From the NCBI RefSeq assembly GCF_013385985.1, contig NZ_JACAOY010000006.1, forward strand, positions 391,734-455,733: a stretch of 64,000 bases of DNA, read 5' to 3'. Position 1 is the stretch's first letter. Each line of letters starts with the position of its first letter. The notes below the pieces were generated by a model. The model was not told where the DNA came from. It did no database searches and was given only the letters and a program-made list of their open reading frames with translations. The position numbers and the translations under genes are program-made. This DNA is from Pseudomonas sp. B6002 (GTDB taxonomy: Bacteria > Pseudomonadota > Gammaproteobacteria > Pseudomonadales > Pseudomonadaceae). This document shows, one piece after another, positions 51,804-60,707 of this stretch.

Positions 51804-52965
51804 ATTCTGGCCCCTGCTGATGGCGGGCAGTGTCGGTGCCATGTCGGTGCAAGCCGCCCCGGCGGATACCTACGAATTGCTGGTAGGCAGCTACACCGCC
51901 GGTACCAGCGAAGGGATCTACCGCCTGCAATTCGACAGCCGTACCGGGCAGTTCAGCGGCAAGCCGGTACTGGCGGCCAAGGCGGCCAACCCGTCGTGGC
52001 TGACGATCTCCAAAGACCAGAAGCACCTGTATGTGGTCAACGAGAACGGCCCGGGCCAGAAAGACCCGGTGGGACGTGTCAGCAGCTACAGCATCGACCC
52101 GCAGAACCATCAGCTCACCCTGATCAACCAGGTGCAGAGCCTGGGCAATGAGCCCACGCACTCCAGCGTAGCCGCCGATGGCCGCTACCTGTTCGTCGCC
52201 AACTATTCGGTACTGGAAGACCCGGGCGGCAGCCTGGCGATCCTGCCGCTGGACGCCAATGGCAAGCTGTCGGCGCCGGTGCAGTTGAGCGGGCACCCGG
52301 CCAGCCGCGTGAACCCTGAGCGCCAGGCGTCCAACCATGTGCACTCGGTGGTGTCTTCGCCAGACGGCAAGTACGTGTTTGTGCAGGACCTGGGTGCAGA
52401 CAAGGTGTTTGCCTACCGTTACGACCCCAAGGCCAACCATGAACTGCCGCTGACCCCGGCCAACCCGGCCGCGGTGCAACTGCCCCCGGGCAGCGGCCCT
52501 CGGCACCTGTTGTTCAGCGCCGACGGCAAGCATGCCTGGCTGACCACCGAGATGAGCGCGCAAGTCGCAGTGTTCGATTACAACGACGGCAAGCTCAGCC
52601 AGACCCAACTGGTGGACTTCGCCGCTGACCAACCAGTGTCCGACAAGGCCGGCGCCGCGTTGCATGCGTCCAGTGACGGCAAGTTCCTCTACGTGAGCAA
52701 CCGTGGCACCGCCAACCAGATGCTGGTGTTCAGCATCGATCCGGCCACCGCGCACCTCAAGGAGCTGCAGCGCCGCTCCGTGGAAGGCGACCACCCGCGC
52801 GAATTCAGCCTGGACCCGAGCGGCAAGTTTTTGCTGATCGCCAACCAGAAAAGTAACGAAATCGTGGTGGTCGAACGCGATCCCAAGACCGGTCTGCTCG
52901 GCAAAACCGTGCAAAAACTGGCCATCGATGCGCCCAGCGACCTCAAGTTCCTGGTGCGTCAGTAA
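51790..52965 (+). CDS. Exported lactonase-type seven-bladed beta-propeller (6-phosphogluconolactonase family)
   Basis: A 391-residue protein of the lactonase/YbhE propeller family. A signal peptide (MMMRKFWPLLMAGSVGAMSVQA) predicts the periplasm, which does not fit the cytosolic 6-phosphogluconolactonase role. Typical propeller segments are ELLVGSYTAGTSEGIYRLQFD, NPSWLTISKDQKHLYVVNE, GPRHLLFSADGKHAWLTTE and DGKFLYVSNRG. Three consecutive ATG codons occur at the start; the first is given. It overlaps the DUF5629 gene by 14 nt and is followed by a clear terminator. The likely substrate is a sugar lactone, unproven. Confidence 0.82.
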   Translation: MMMRKFWPLLMAGSVGAMSVQAAPADTYELLVGSYTAGTSEGIYRLQFDSRTGQFSGKPVLAAKAANPSWLTISKDQKHLYVVNENGPGQKDPVGRVSSYSIDPQNHQLTLINQVQSLGNEPTHSSVAADGRYLFVANYSVLEDPGGSLAILPLDANGKLSAPVQLSGHPASRVNPERQASNHVHSVVSSPDGKYVFVQDLGADKVFAYRYDPKANHELPLTPANPAAVQLPPGSGPRHLLFSADGKHAWLTTEMSAQVAVFDYNDGKLSQTQLVDFAADQPVSDKAGAALHASSDGKFLYVSNRGTANQMLVFSIDPATAHLKELQRRSVEGDHPREFSLDPSGKFLLIANQKSNEIVVVERDPKTGLLGKTVQKLAIDAPSDLKFLVRQ

Positions 52966-52970
52966 GCCGC

Positions 52971-52991
52971 AGGCCCCGTATTGCGGGGCCT
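52971..52991 (+). terminator. Intrinsic terminator after the lactonase gene
   Basis: An 8-bp GC-rich stem AGGCCCCG/CGGGGCCT with loop TATTG lies 5 bp after the stop and is followed by GACCCTTTCT. A good stem with a modest T tail. Confidence 0.75.
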
Positions 52992-52999
52992 GACCCTTT

Positions 53000-53018
53000 C
53001 TATTAATTCCATTAATAG
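53000..53018. promoter_or_regulatory. Perfect palindrome upstream of the small exported peptide
   Basis: CTATTAATTCCATTAATAG has 8-bp perfect arms around TCC. Its reverse strand shares 13 consecutive bases (CTATTAATGGAAT) with 47725-47737, which overlaps the GGAA-N6-TTCC repeat before the Gfo/Idh/MocA gene. That similarity suggests one regulator reads both places, but no function is known. Confidence 0.4.
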
Positions 53019-53121
53019 CGGCTACTGTTTCAAAGCATTTCTAAGGTTTAACCCTCGGGCGTAAGTTTGGTTCCAAGGCCTTCACCGGCCACTCAACCAG
53101 ACGAACACAAGGGTTACCGAC

Positions 53122-53301
53122 ATGAATTTGAATCTCTTCTCGATCATCGCCGCTTCCGCCGTTTCCGCCACTGTGGCCCTGCCTGCCGCCGCCAGCGTGG
53201 AAGTCACCGGCAAAAAATCCAGCACCAGCGCCTACACCCAGAAATACCTGCAACAGAGCGCCAACTTCTACGCGGCCCTGGATCACAAGACCCAGCAGTG
53301 A
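53122..53301 (+). CDS. 59-residue exported peptide
   Basis: A short frame starting MNLNLFSIIAASAVSATVALPAAA, a good signal peptide with cleavage after AAA or AAAS. The mature peptide is about 35 residues, VEVTGKKSSTSAYTQKYL followed by QQSANFYAALDHKTQQ: basic and hydrophilic with no cysteine. Codon use is GC-rich and gene-like (many GCC, ACC and AAC codons), and AAGGG lies 9 nt upstream. I do not recognise a family. It stands alone after the lactonase terminator and before a REPIN. Confidence 0.6.
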   Translation: MNLNLFSIIAASAVSATVALPAAASVEVTGKKSSTSAYTQKYLQQSANFYAALDHKTQQ

Positions 53302-53343
53302 GCTGATGTGCCTGCTGAGGGCGATGGTTGTCTTTGAGGCCCT

Positions 53344-53412
53344 ATCGCCGGCAAGCCGGCTCCTACAGTGTTGTGCGCATCGCCTAATGTAGGAGCCCGC
53401 TTGCGGGCGATG
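53344..53412. repeat. REPIN (TGTAGGAGC type)
   Basis: An inverted REP (TCGCCGGCAAGCCGGCTCC followed by TACA at 53345-53367) faces a diverged partner TGTAGGAGCCCGCTTGCGGG (from 53388). The partner carries CCCGC in place of CCGGC, so the two halves are not identical. It lies between the small peptide gene and the convergent GST gene. Confidence 0.8.
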
Positions 53413-53427
53413 AAGACGACGCGGTAT

Positions 53428-54021
53428 TCAAGGTTTCGCCATTACCGCCATGAACAATGGCGACGCCAGAAAGCGCTCAAGCCAAACCTGTAACCGCTTA
53501 TACGAAGTTCCGGCAAACCACACTCGATCCACATGGGCATACTGACGCACGAAGGGCGCCAGTGCAGCATCCGCCAGGGTCAGGTGGTTGGCCACCAGGT
53601 AATCCCGCTCAGCCAGCAAACTCTCCAGCTTCTGCAGGAACACCTCGCCCCCGGCCCGATAATGTTCCATCGGCTGCTCGGGGTAGCGCTCGGCGTACTT
53701 GTATCGATTCAAGTAATACTTGAAGTCCTGGTCGTTTTCGGCGATCAACGCCAATATCGCCGGGTCGCCTTGCAACAACCAGTTATCCGGGTCGTTCTGG
53801 GCCAAGGCCCACTGCATGATCTCCAAGCTTTCTTCGATCACTCGCCCGTCAACGCTCAACACCGGCACCGTGCCCTTGGGCGACAACGCCAGCATCTCGG
53901 CGGGCTTGGCCTTGAGGCTCACCTCGACAATACGCACTGGCACGCCCGAGTAACGCAACGCCAGCCGCGCGCGCATCGCATAGGGGCAGCGCCGGAACGA
54001 ATACAGCAGCGCTTCGCTCAC
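53428..54021 (-). CDS. Glutathione S-transferase family protein
   Basis: A 197-residue protein with a thioredoxin-like N-terminal domain (about 1-75) and a helical C-terminal domain. The active-site region is FRRCPYAMRAR with C12, and the cis-proline glutathione-binding segment is KGTVPVLSVDGRVIEESLEI. The cysteine-type CPY motif suggests thiol transferase or dehalogenase-like chemistry and not classical Ser/Tyr conjugation. It overlaps the sbcC stop by 4 nt and is the last gene of an sbcD-sbcC-gst unit; the link with DNA repair is unclear. Confidence 0.87.
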   Translation of the reverse strand: MSEALLYSFRRCPYAMRARLALRYSGVPVRIVEVSLKAKPAEMLALSPKGTVPVLSVDGRVIEESLEIMQWALAQNDPDNWLLQGDPAILALIAENDQDFKYYLNRYKYAERYPEQPMEHYRAGGEVFLQKLESLLAERDYLVANHLTLADAALAPFVRQYAHVDRVWFAGTSYKRLQVWLERFLASPLFMAVMAKP

Positions 54022-57000
54022 TTGACCTCCAGGGTGCTCAAGCCATTGCCTTGGCGCTTGACCTGGATCTGCACCGGGATGCGCTCGTGCATTTCCTGCA
54101 CGTGGGAAATCACTGCGACCTTGCGGCCCTGGGCCTGCAAGCCGTCCAGCGCATCCATCGCCAGTTGCAGCGATTCCGGATCCAGGCTGCCAAAACCTTC
54201 ATCGATAAACAGCGACTCGATCTTCAACGTGCTCGACGCCATCGACGCCAGGCCCAGGGCCAGCGCCAGGGACACCAGGAAGGTTTCACCGCCGGACAAC
54301 GAGTGCACCGAGCGCAGTTCATCGCCCATCTCTGTGTCCATCACCAACAAACCGAGCATGCTGCCGCCGCGCTTGAGGCGGTAGCGCCGCACCAGCTGGC
54401 GCAGTTGTACGTTGGCGTGGTGCACCAGCAGGTCGAGGTTGTAGGCCTGGGCGATCTTGCGGAACGTATCGCCGGTGGCAGAACCGATCAACGCGTTCAG
54501 GCGTGCCCAGCGCTGCCACTCGTCGTAGGCCTGGGTGATCTGTTCGGCGAAGGCCTGGTTGGCATCCTGGCGGCGCTGGTCTTCGGATTGGCGCGCGCGC
54601 AACTCGGCGCAGTGTTTTTCGCTGTCGGCCAACTGCTGGTTGAGGCTGGCCAGGGCGCTGTCCAATGCCTCGGCGTCGAGGTTGCCATTGTGCTGGGCCT
54701 GATGCTGAGCCAGCAGATGCTCGCGCTCTTGCAGCAGGACCTTGGCCTGCTCGACGGCTTTTTCGCTGTGTTGCAGTTGCTGGCGCAACTGGCTGACTTG
54801 GGTGTCGTCGTAGGCCAGCAAGCGGTCCAGGCCGGCGTCGTCGAGTTCCGGGTGTAGGGCACGCCACTCGCCGAGGCGACTGGAGAGGGTCTGTTGTTCG
54901 GCTTGCAAAGCCTGCTCACGCTCCTGCTGGGCCTTGAGGTCGGCCGCCAGTTGGATCAGTGCGTTGTGGATCTCTTGCAGCTGTTTACTGGCATCGGTTT
55001 CGCTCTGGCGTGAGCCGGTGACGGCCTCATCCAACAGGTGTTGCCACTGTTCGGCGCTGGTATGTTCGCCGAGCAATGCGCCGAGCGTGGCCTGGGCTGC
55101 CTGATGCTGGGCCGCCAGGTCATTGACCTGTTGAACCAGCACATCGCGTTGTTGCTGGCGATGCTGTTGGTGGGTCTGTTCTTTCTCGATGACCTGCTGG
55201 CGTTCTTGCCGCTCGGCCAGCTCGTCGCGTTGGTGGCCCAGCTGTTCAAGGCGCTGGCTGACCTGCTGATCCAGCTGCATGAAGGTGGCGGCCGGCTCGG
55301 TGCGCAAGCCTTCCAGGGTGTGCGCAGGCAGCAGGCTGGCGAAGGCGCTCAGTTCCTCGTCGAGACGTTCGCGGTCGTTGGCCAACTCGCGTTGCTGATC
55401 CACCAGCAATTGGCGCGCCTGTTGGCTGGCTTCCTGGGCGGCTTGCACTTGTTGCTGCAGGCGCCCGGCGTTTTGTTGCAGGTTGAGCAGGGCGCCTTGG
55501 CGCTGTTCGTCCTGGGTGATGCTCTGGGTCAGTTGGCCCAGTTGCTGGTCCAGCCAGGCGCTGCGTTTGGCCGCGCCCTGGTCGAACAAGGCCGCAGACA
55601 ACGGGTGCGCCTCCAGGCTTGGCTTGAGGGCTTGCTGTTGCGTCGCCAGCTGTTCCTGTTGTTGCAGGTATTCCTTTTGCTGGGCGATCAGGCCGCCCAC
55701 TTCACCGCGCAGCTCGGTGAGTTTTTCCTTGAGGGTGTCGACGGCTTTCTGTGCCGAGGCCTCTTCGTTTTCGTCATGCCGACCGAGGCTTTGCAACAGG
55801 GCTTCGGGCTGGTGGTACGGGTGCTCGTGGCTGCCACACACCGGGCACGGCTGGTCGTCCTGCAGCTGCTCGCGCAACTCTTCGACGCTGGCGCTGCGCG
55901 CCAGGCGCTGGCGTTCCAGCAGCTGTTTGGTCACGCTCAGTGTTTGTTCGGCAACGGTCAATTCGGCTTTGGTTTGCAGGCCGGTCTGGTTCAGTTGCTC
56001 GCGCTGCTGTTGGGCATCGGTGAGTTTTTGCGTCAGCGTGGCGCCTTGCTGGTCCAGCTGTTGCTGGCTGTCCCACAGGCGCGTCAGGTCTTCGAAGGCG
56101 CGTTGCTGCTTGCGATTGTCCTGCAACAGGCTGGCGAGCAATTGGATCTGCTCGGCCACCGCATGGGGTTCAGCGCCAGCTTCCTGATACAGCAGGTCCA
56201 GGGCTTCGCGTTGCGCGGTGAACTGCTCGGCGGCGCGGGTGGCGCGTTCTTCCAGTTGCGGCAGTTCGGCGTGGCCTTTGTTCAGGCGATTGCCGATCAA
56301 CATCAGCTGTTGCAGGCGGTCGCGGTAAGCCGTCCAGGCATCGCTCAAGGGCGCGAATTCGGCACTGCGCTCTAGCTCAGTCGCCAGGCGTTGCAGGCGT
56401 TCTGCGACCTGGTTCTGTTTGTCCAGCAGGCCATTGAGCTGTGTCAGGCCTTCGGTGCAGGCGTTTTCCTGCTGCTGTTTTTCTTCGGAGCGCTTGGCTA
56501 ATTCGGTGGTTAAGCGGGTGAGGGTGCTTTGCTCTTCAAATGCCTGGCGCAGCAAAGGCCCTGCATCGGTCTGGCTTTGCAGGGCTGCGGCCAAGGCAGT
56601 TTGCGCGTTGGCTTGTTGTTGCTGGGCCTGTTCCTGTGCGGTATGCAGTTCAGCTTGTTGCTGGATGTGCGATTGAATCTGCACAGCCAACGGGGCGAGT
56701 AAGCCGCCGAGTTCGGCTTGGCGCGCAAACTGATGGCGTTGCGGCGCCAACTGCTCCAGGCGGTTCAGGTCTTCGCGTTGCTGGCCCTGGTTCTCCCATT
56801 CGGCTTGCGCGCGTTGCAGTTGTTCGGTGGCGGCCAGCTGGCGTTCCTGCCAGTCGCGCAATTCCTTGAGCCAGGTGTGTTGAAGCTCCAGCTGTTTGAA
56901 CTGGGCTTGCTGGGTTTTGAGCTGCTGCTGCGCGGCGTCAAACTGCTGGTCCAGTTCAGCGCGTGCTTCGGGCGCCAGGGGAACCACGCCAACCGCCTGG

Positions 57001-57656
57001 TCCTGCAACTGCTTGTGTACGTCACGGGCCTCTTTAGCCTTGTCGAAGGCACGCCGGCCGAGCTGGGTGTAAAGCGCGGTGTCGGTGAGCTTCTCCAGCA
57101 GTTCGCTGCGCTCGTTGTCGTTGGCCTTGAGGAAGGCACTGAACTCGCTTTGCGCCAGCAACACCGCACGGGTGAATTGCTCGAAATTCAGCCCCAGGGC
57201 CAGTTCCAGTTGGGTCTTGTATTCGGTTTTCTGACTGGCCAGCAGTTGCTCGCTGTCCAGGTCGATCAGGCTCTGGCGGCTGTTCTGCAACTTGCCACTG
57301 GCCTTGTCACGGGCGCGGTTGGCCTCCCAGCGTGCGCGGTAGCGCGTGCCGCTGACACCGACAAAATCCACCTCGGCGTACCCGCCGCCGGTGCCGCGAC
57401 GCAGCAACGTACGTGGGTCACCGATGGAAATATCGCTGTCGGCATCCGGCATTTTCGCCTGGCCGGTATCGCCCAGGCGCGGCACGGCGCCGAACAACGC
57501 CAGGCACAGGGCATCCAGCAAGGTACTTTTACCGGCACCGGTCGGCCCGGTAATCGCGAACAACCCAGCACTGGCCAGGGGCTCGGCGGTGAAATCGATC
57601 TCGAACGGGCCGGCCAGGGAGGCCAGGTTCTTCAGGCGGATGGCGAGGATCTTCAT
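54018..57656 (-). CDS. sbcC: SbcC, ATPase subunit of the SbcCD nuclease
   Basis: A 1212-residue SMC/Rad50-like protein. Walker A GPTGAGKST is at 37-45. Two very long Gln/Glu/Ala/Leu-rich coiled coils flank the zinc hook CPVCGSHEHPYH (about residue 603). Near the C-terminus are the ABC signature LSGGETFLVSLALALGLAS and Walker B SLFIDEGFGSLD. With SbcD it opens hairpin DNA and processes protein-blocked ends. Longer than E. coli SbcC (1048), as is usual in Pseudomonas. The start overlaps the sbcD stop by 4 nt. Confidence 0.93.
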   Translation of the reverse strand: MKILAIRLKNLASLAGPFEIDFTAEPLASAGLFAITGPTGAGKSTLLDALCLALFGAVPRLGDTGQAKMPDADSDISIGDPRTLLRRGTGGGYAEVDFVGVSGTRYRARWEANRARDKASGKLQNSRQSLIDLDSEQLLASQKTEYKTQLELALGLNFEQFTRAVLLAQSEFSAFLKANDNERSELLEKLTDTALYTQLGRRAFDKAKEARDVHKQLQDQAVGVVPLAPEARAELDQQFDAAQQQLKTQQAQFKQLELQHTWLKELRDWQERQLAATEQLQRAQAEWENQGQQREDLNRLEQLAPQRHQFARQAELGGLLAPLAVQIQSHIQQQAELHTAQEQAQQQQANAQTALAAALQSQTDAGPLLRQAFEEQSTLTRLTTELAKRSEEKQQQENACTEGLTQLNGLLDKQNQVAERLQRLATELERSAEFAPLSDAWTAYRDRLQQLMLIGNRLNKGHAELPQLEERATRAAEQFTAQREALDLLYQEAGAEPHAVAEQIQLLASLLQDNRKQQRAFEDLTRLWDSQQQLDQQGATLTQKLTDAQQQREQLNQTGLQTKAELTVAEQTLSVTKQLLERQRLARSASVEELREQLQDDQPCPVCGSHEHPYHQPEALLQSLGRHDENEEASAQKAVDTLKEKLTELRGEVGGLIAQQKEYLQQQEQLATQQQALKPSLEAHPLSAALFDQGAAKRSAWLDQQLGQLTQSITQDEQRQGALLNLQQNAGRLQQQVQAAQEASQQARQLLVDQQRELANDRERLDEELSAFASLLPAHTLEGLRTEPAATFMQLDQQVSQRLEQLGHQRDELAERQERQQVIEKEQTHQQHRQQQRDVLVQQVNDLAAQHQAAQATLGALLGEHTSAEQWQHLLDEAVTGSRQSETDASKQLQEIHNALIQLAADLKAQQEREQALQAEQQTLSSRLGEWRALHPELDDAGLDRLLAYDDTQVSQLRQQLQHSEKAVEQAKVLLQEREHLLAQHQAQHNGNLDAEALDSALASLNQQLADSEKHCAELRARQSEDQRRQDANQAFAEQITQAYDEWQRWARLNALIGSATGDTFRKIAQAYNLDLLVHHANVQLRQLVRRYRLKRGGSMLGLLVMDTEMGDELRSVHSLSGGETFLVSLALALGLASMASSTLKIESLFIDEGFGSLDPESLQLAMDALDGLQAQGRKVAVISHVQEMHERIPVQIQVKRQGNGLSTLEVK

Positions 57657-58894
57657 GGCTGTTCGCCCTCCTGTTGCACTTCCTGGAGCAGCACGGCGAA
57701 GTCCTTCAAGGTCTGTTCGTCCACTTCGCTGCCATAGCTGTCCTGCCAGGCACGGCTGAACAGTTCCTGGGGCGTGAGCTGGTCAAGTTCGACCAGGCGA
57801 TCTTCGCCTTCCTCCTCACGGCTGCCTTTGCCCGCGTACTCGGCCGCGATGCGCACCAGGCGCACCGCCTTGCCTTGCAGGGCGGTCTCGATCTGCTGGC
57901 GCAGGTCGGGTTGCGGCTCGTCGAGGCGCACACGCACTTCCAGCCAGGGGTGACGTTGGGTTTCGGCGAGCAGGTCGATGTCCGGCAACTCGGCAAGCTG
58001 CGCGAGAATCTCCGCCAGGGGCGCGGCTTCCAGGCGTTGCAGGTCGACCGAGCGCGGGATCAGGATCGGTTCGACACCCACCAGGGCTTGGCCCTGGAAC
58101 GTCACGTCGAGAATCTGGTGCTTGTAGCCGATTTCGGAAAAAGACAGCGGGATTGGCGAGCCGCTGTAGCGAATGCGCTCTTCGCCGTTGACCTTTTGCG
58201 GCTTGTGCAAATGGCCGAGGGCAACGTACGCCACGCTTCTGTCGAACAGCTTGGCGGGCAGCGCTTCGGCATTACCGATAATCAGGCTGCGCTCGGAGTC
58301 TTCCGATACCGACCCACCGGCCATGTGCGCATGGCTGATGGCAATCAGCGCCTGGCCTTTCTTGCGCTTGGCGTTGGCGGCGGCGATCAGCCATTCATGC
58401 ACCTGGCCGATACCCTGCAGGTAGTCGTCACCCAGCTGAGCGCCGGTGACTTCCGCCGGGCGCAAAAAGGGCAGCGCCAGGCACCAGGCGGCGATCTTGC
58501 CCTTGGCATCCGGCAGGGGGATCAGCAGGCGCTCGGCATCCAGTTGGCCGTCGTCCAGCCACAACACACGGCCCAGCGCGTGGGTGCGCAGGCGGCGCAT
58601 CAGCGGCGCGGGCAGTTCAATACGGGAGCCGGAATCGTGGTTGCCGGCAATCATCACGATGGTCAGCTTGGGGTTCTGTTCGTGGGCGCTGATGATGAAG
58701 TCATACAGGCGCTCCTGGGCCTTGAGCGGCGGGTTGACCGTGTCGAAGATATCGCCGGCGATCAGCAGCGCATCCGGCAGCTGGGCCTTGAGCTGGCCCA
58801 GCAGCCATTCGAGAAAACAGGCGTGTTCGAAGTCGCGTTCCTGGCCGTGAAGATTTTGGCCCAGGTGCCAGTCGGAGGTGTGAAACAGACGCAA
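57653..58894 (-). CDS. sbcD: SbcD, nuclease subunit of the SbcCD complex
   Basis: A 413-residue Mre11-type metallophosphoesterase. Metal-binding motifs occur in order: SDWHLGQ (7-13), AGDIFD (about 47-52), AGNHDS (about 83-88), ISHAHMAGG and LGHLHKPQ. The C-terminal third is the capping and SbcC-binding part. Length is normal (about 400). It is the first gene of the sbcD-sbcC-gst operon; a REPIN lies upstream. Confidence 0.94.
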   Translation of the reverse strand: MRLFHTSDWHLGQNLHGQERDFEHACFLEWLLGQLKAQLPDALLIAGDIFDTVNPPLKAQERLYDFIISAHEQNPKLTIVMIAGNHDSGSRIELPAPLMRRLRTHALGRVLWLDDGQLDAERLLIPLPDAKGKIAAWCLALPFLRPAEVTGAQLGDDYLQGIGQVHEWLIAAANAKRKKGQALIAISHAHMAGGSVSEDSERSLIIGNAEALPAKLFDRSVAYVALGHLHKPQKVNGEERIRYSGSPIPLSFSEIGYKHQILDVTFQGQALVGVEPILIPRSVDLQRLEAAPLAEILAQLAELPDIDLLAETQRHPWLEVRVRLDEPQPDLRQQIETALQGKAVRLVRIAAEYAGKGSREEEGEDRLVELDQLTPQELFSRAWQDSYGSEVDEQTLKDFAVLLQEVQQEGEQP

Positions 58895-58961
58895 GGCGAA
58901 CTCCGTGGAATAGATGAAAAGGAGGGGAGTTTACCCGTAAAAGCACCGCAGCTGCTCACCC

Positions 58962-59055
58962 CCTGTAGGAGCTGGCTTGCCGGCGATGGCGGTGTGTCAG
59001 CCAACAAATGTGTTGACTGATACACCGTCATCGCCGGCAAGCCGGCTCCTACAGG
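58962..59055. repeat. REPIN (TGTAGGAGC type)
   Basis: A 94-bp element with ends CCTGTAGGAGCTGGCTTGCC and the facing copy ending in GCTCCTACAGG. The inner arms GGCGATG.. and ..CATCGCC extend the pairing. It lies between the batD-type stop and the sbcD start, so it may act as a terminator for the Bat operon. Confidence 0.87.
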
Positions 59056-59066
59056 AGGGCGGCGAA

Positions 59067-60707
59067 TTATTTGGGGTACAGCGGCGGCAAGCTGGTGGTG
59101 TCGGTGGCCGGGTCTGCTTCGCGTTCGGCCATAGGGATGGCTTTTACCGCACGCCACAGCTCTTCGCCTAGCCAGTACTGGCCGCTTTCGCTGTACAGCG
59201 CGCCGTTCAACCCATCCAGCGCATCCGACAGCGGCACAAACCGCGCCGCCATGTCGGCCAGGGTTTCCGGTTGCTGGCGGGCCCAGGCATCCAGGGCTTG
59301 GCGTGTCGCCTGAGGGTCGTTGGCCTGGGTGGCGCGTTTGAGGTCGTCGAGCAGCGTGCGTGGGCTCGGGCCGGTCTGTGCAGCACGTTGCACGGCCGGT
59401 TGCCGACGTGCACGCCACCACAGGCCAAAACCCAGCAGCGTGGTGCAGGCCAGGATCAACGTGCTCAGTTGCCACAGCCACAGGCGCTCATCGTCCGGCG
59501 CGGTGATCACGGTGGGCGTGGCTGGGGTGTCCACCACCAGACTCGGGTTGGTGGCCACTTGCAACGTGCGGGCGGGCAGGGTGGTGCGTTCGAGATGGTC
59601 TTCGTGGGTGTTCCACCACACCACCTCCACGGCCGGCAGTTCAACTGCGCCCGCCCGGGTCGGCACCAGGGCTTCGCGGTCTTCGCGGCTGCCGATCAGG
59701 CCACGGTCGTTGTTCTGGTTACCGAGCACCGGCTGGTCCGGGTAGCGGCGCAGGCCATTGATGTCGCTGCTGGGCAGGGCCGGCAACTGCGCACTGGAAA
59801 GCCCCTCGGCCTTGACGGTGAGGCTGCGGGTCAGCGAATCGCCGACCTGCACATGCTCAGGCTCCGGGTTCCAGCCTTCGGTGAGGTTCAAGCTGCGGGC
59901 CGGCAGCCAGGGCGCGTCGGCCGGGTACAGGGCGGGCTTGGGCTTGACCGTCAGCGCGAGCTCGGCAGAACTCACGTGGATCAGCTTGCCCGGCTTGGTG
60001 CCTTGCAGCGTGTTCTCCTGGGGTGGGCGCGACTCCACCAGCGTTGCGCTGAACGTCTGCGCCGGAATCACCAGGGCCCCGCTGTGTTGCGGGTAGATCG
60101 CGTAGCGGGTTTCGATCACGCCGTGGCGGATGCTGTTGATGACTTTTTCGTAGGTGCGTGACTCACCCAATTGTTCGATACGTGCGTCGGGGATCTGCAG
60201 CGGCGTGAGGCTGCTGTCGTCATACAGCGACACCGAGTGGTACACGCGCACGGTCAGCAGCGCCTGGGCTTGCACGTACACCGTGTTCTGGTCGAGGTTG
60301 GCTTCGATAAACACCGGGGCCAGTTCGGCGGCGGTGTCCTGGCTGGTGGTTTCTACCACTTGCAGGGTGATGGGTTGGGTCTTGAGTTCGCCGACTTGCA
60401 GCGGCGGGATGACCACGCTGCCGTTTTCCTTGGGCAGCAGGGTGATGATCCAGCGCGTGGTCGCGTGGTTGTCGCCGCCCAGGGTGGTGAGCTGGTTGAT
60501 CTGGCGCGTGCCACTGACTTCGAACTGCGCGTCCAGGGGCGTCAGGTCCGGCTTGCCGAACTGGGTCACGTCGCTGGATTCCACCGTCAGCTCCACCGTT
60601 TCCCCGGAATTGAGGCGGCTGCGGTCGACGCTGGCGACCAGGTTCGCCGCCTGGGCGTGGCCTGCCGTTAACGCGAGCAGAAGCAGAAGGGTGGGGCGGC
60701 GGATCAT
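59067..60707 (-). CDS. BatD-type membrane protein
   Basis: A 546-residue BatD/oxygen-tolerance family protein. A signal peptide (MIRRPTLLLLLALTAGHAQA) is followed by beta-rich periplasmic domains (VDRSRLNSGETVELTVES; GTRQINQL), then one membrane helix near 435-455 (LWLWQLSTLILACTTLLGFGLWW) and a short cytoplasmic tail. Bat proteins with MoxR ATPases are linked to envelope stress or aerotolerance in other bacteria; the mechanism is unsettled. The ATG at 60707 overlaps the upstream VWA-TPR gene stop by 4 nt. Last gene of the operon. Confidence 0.85.
   Translation of the reverse strand: MIRRPTLLLLLALTAGHAQAANLVASVDRSRLNSGETVELTVESSDVTQFGKPDLTPLDAQFEVSGTRQINQLTTLGGDNHATTRWIITLLPKENGSVVIPPLQVGELKTQPITLQVVETTSQDTAAELAPVFIEANLDQNTVYVQAQALLTVRVYHSVSLYDDSSLTPLQIPDARIEQLGESRTYEKVINSIRHGVIETRYAIYPQHSGALVIPAQTFSATLVESRPPQENTLQGTKPGKLIHVSSAELALTVKPKPALYPADAPWLPARSLNLTEGWNPEPEHVQVGDSLTRSLTVKAEGLSSAQLPALPSSDINGLRRYPDQPVLGNQNNDRGLIGSREDREALVPTRAGAVELPAVEVVWWNTHEDHLERTTLPARTLQVATNPSLVVDTPATPTVITAPDDERLWLWQLSTLILACTTLLGFGLWWRARRQPAVQRAAQTGPSPRTLLDDLKRATQANDPQATRQALDAWARQQPETLADMAARFVPLSDALDGLNGALYSESGQYWLGEELWRAVKAIPMAEREADPATDTTSLPPLYPK

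Noticed and set aside
55038-56375. 445-codon plus-strand frame opposite sbcC, very Leu-rich
   Set aside because: Reverse complement of the Gln/Leu-rich coiled coil of SbcC gives an artificial Leu/Ala/Gln-rich frame that mimics a membrane protein.
41044-59055. CRISPR-like spaced repeats
   Set aside because: The repeats are paired, inverted REP sequences kilobases apart, with no regular spacers and no cas genes.
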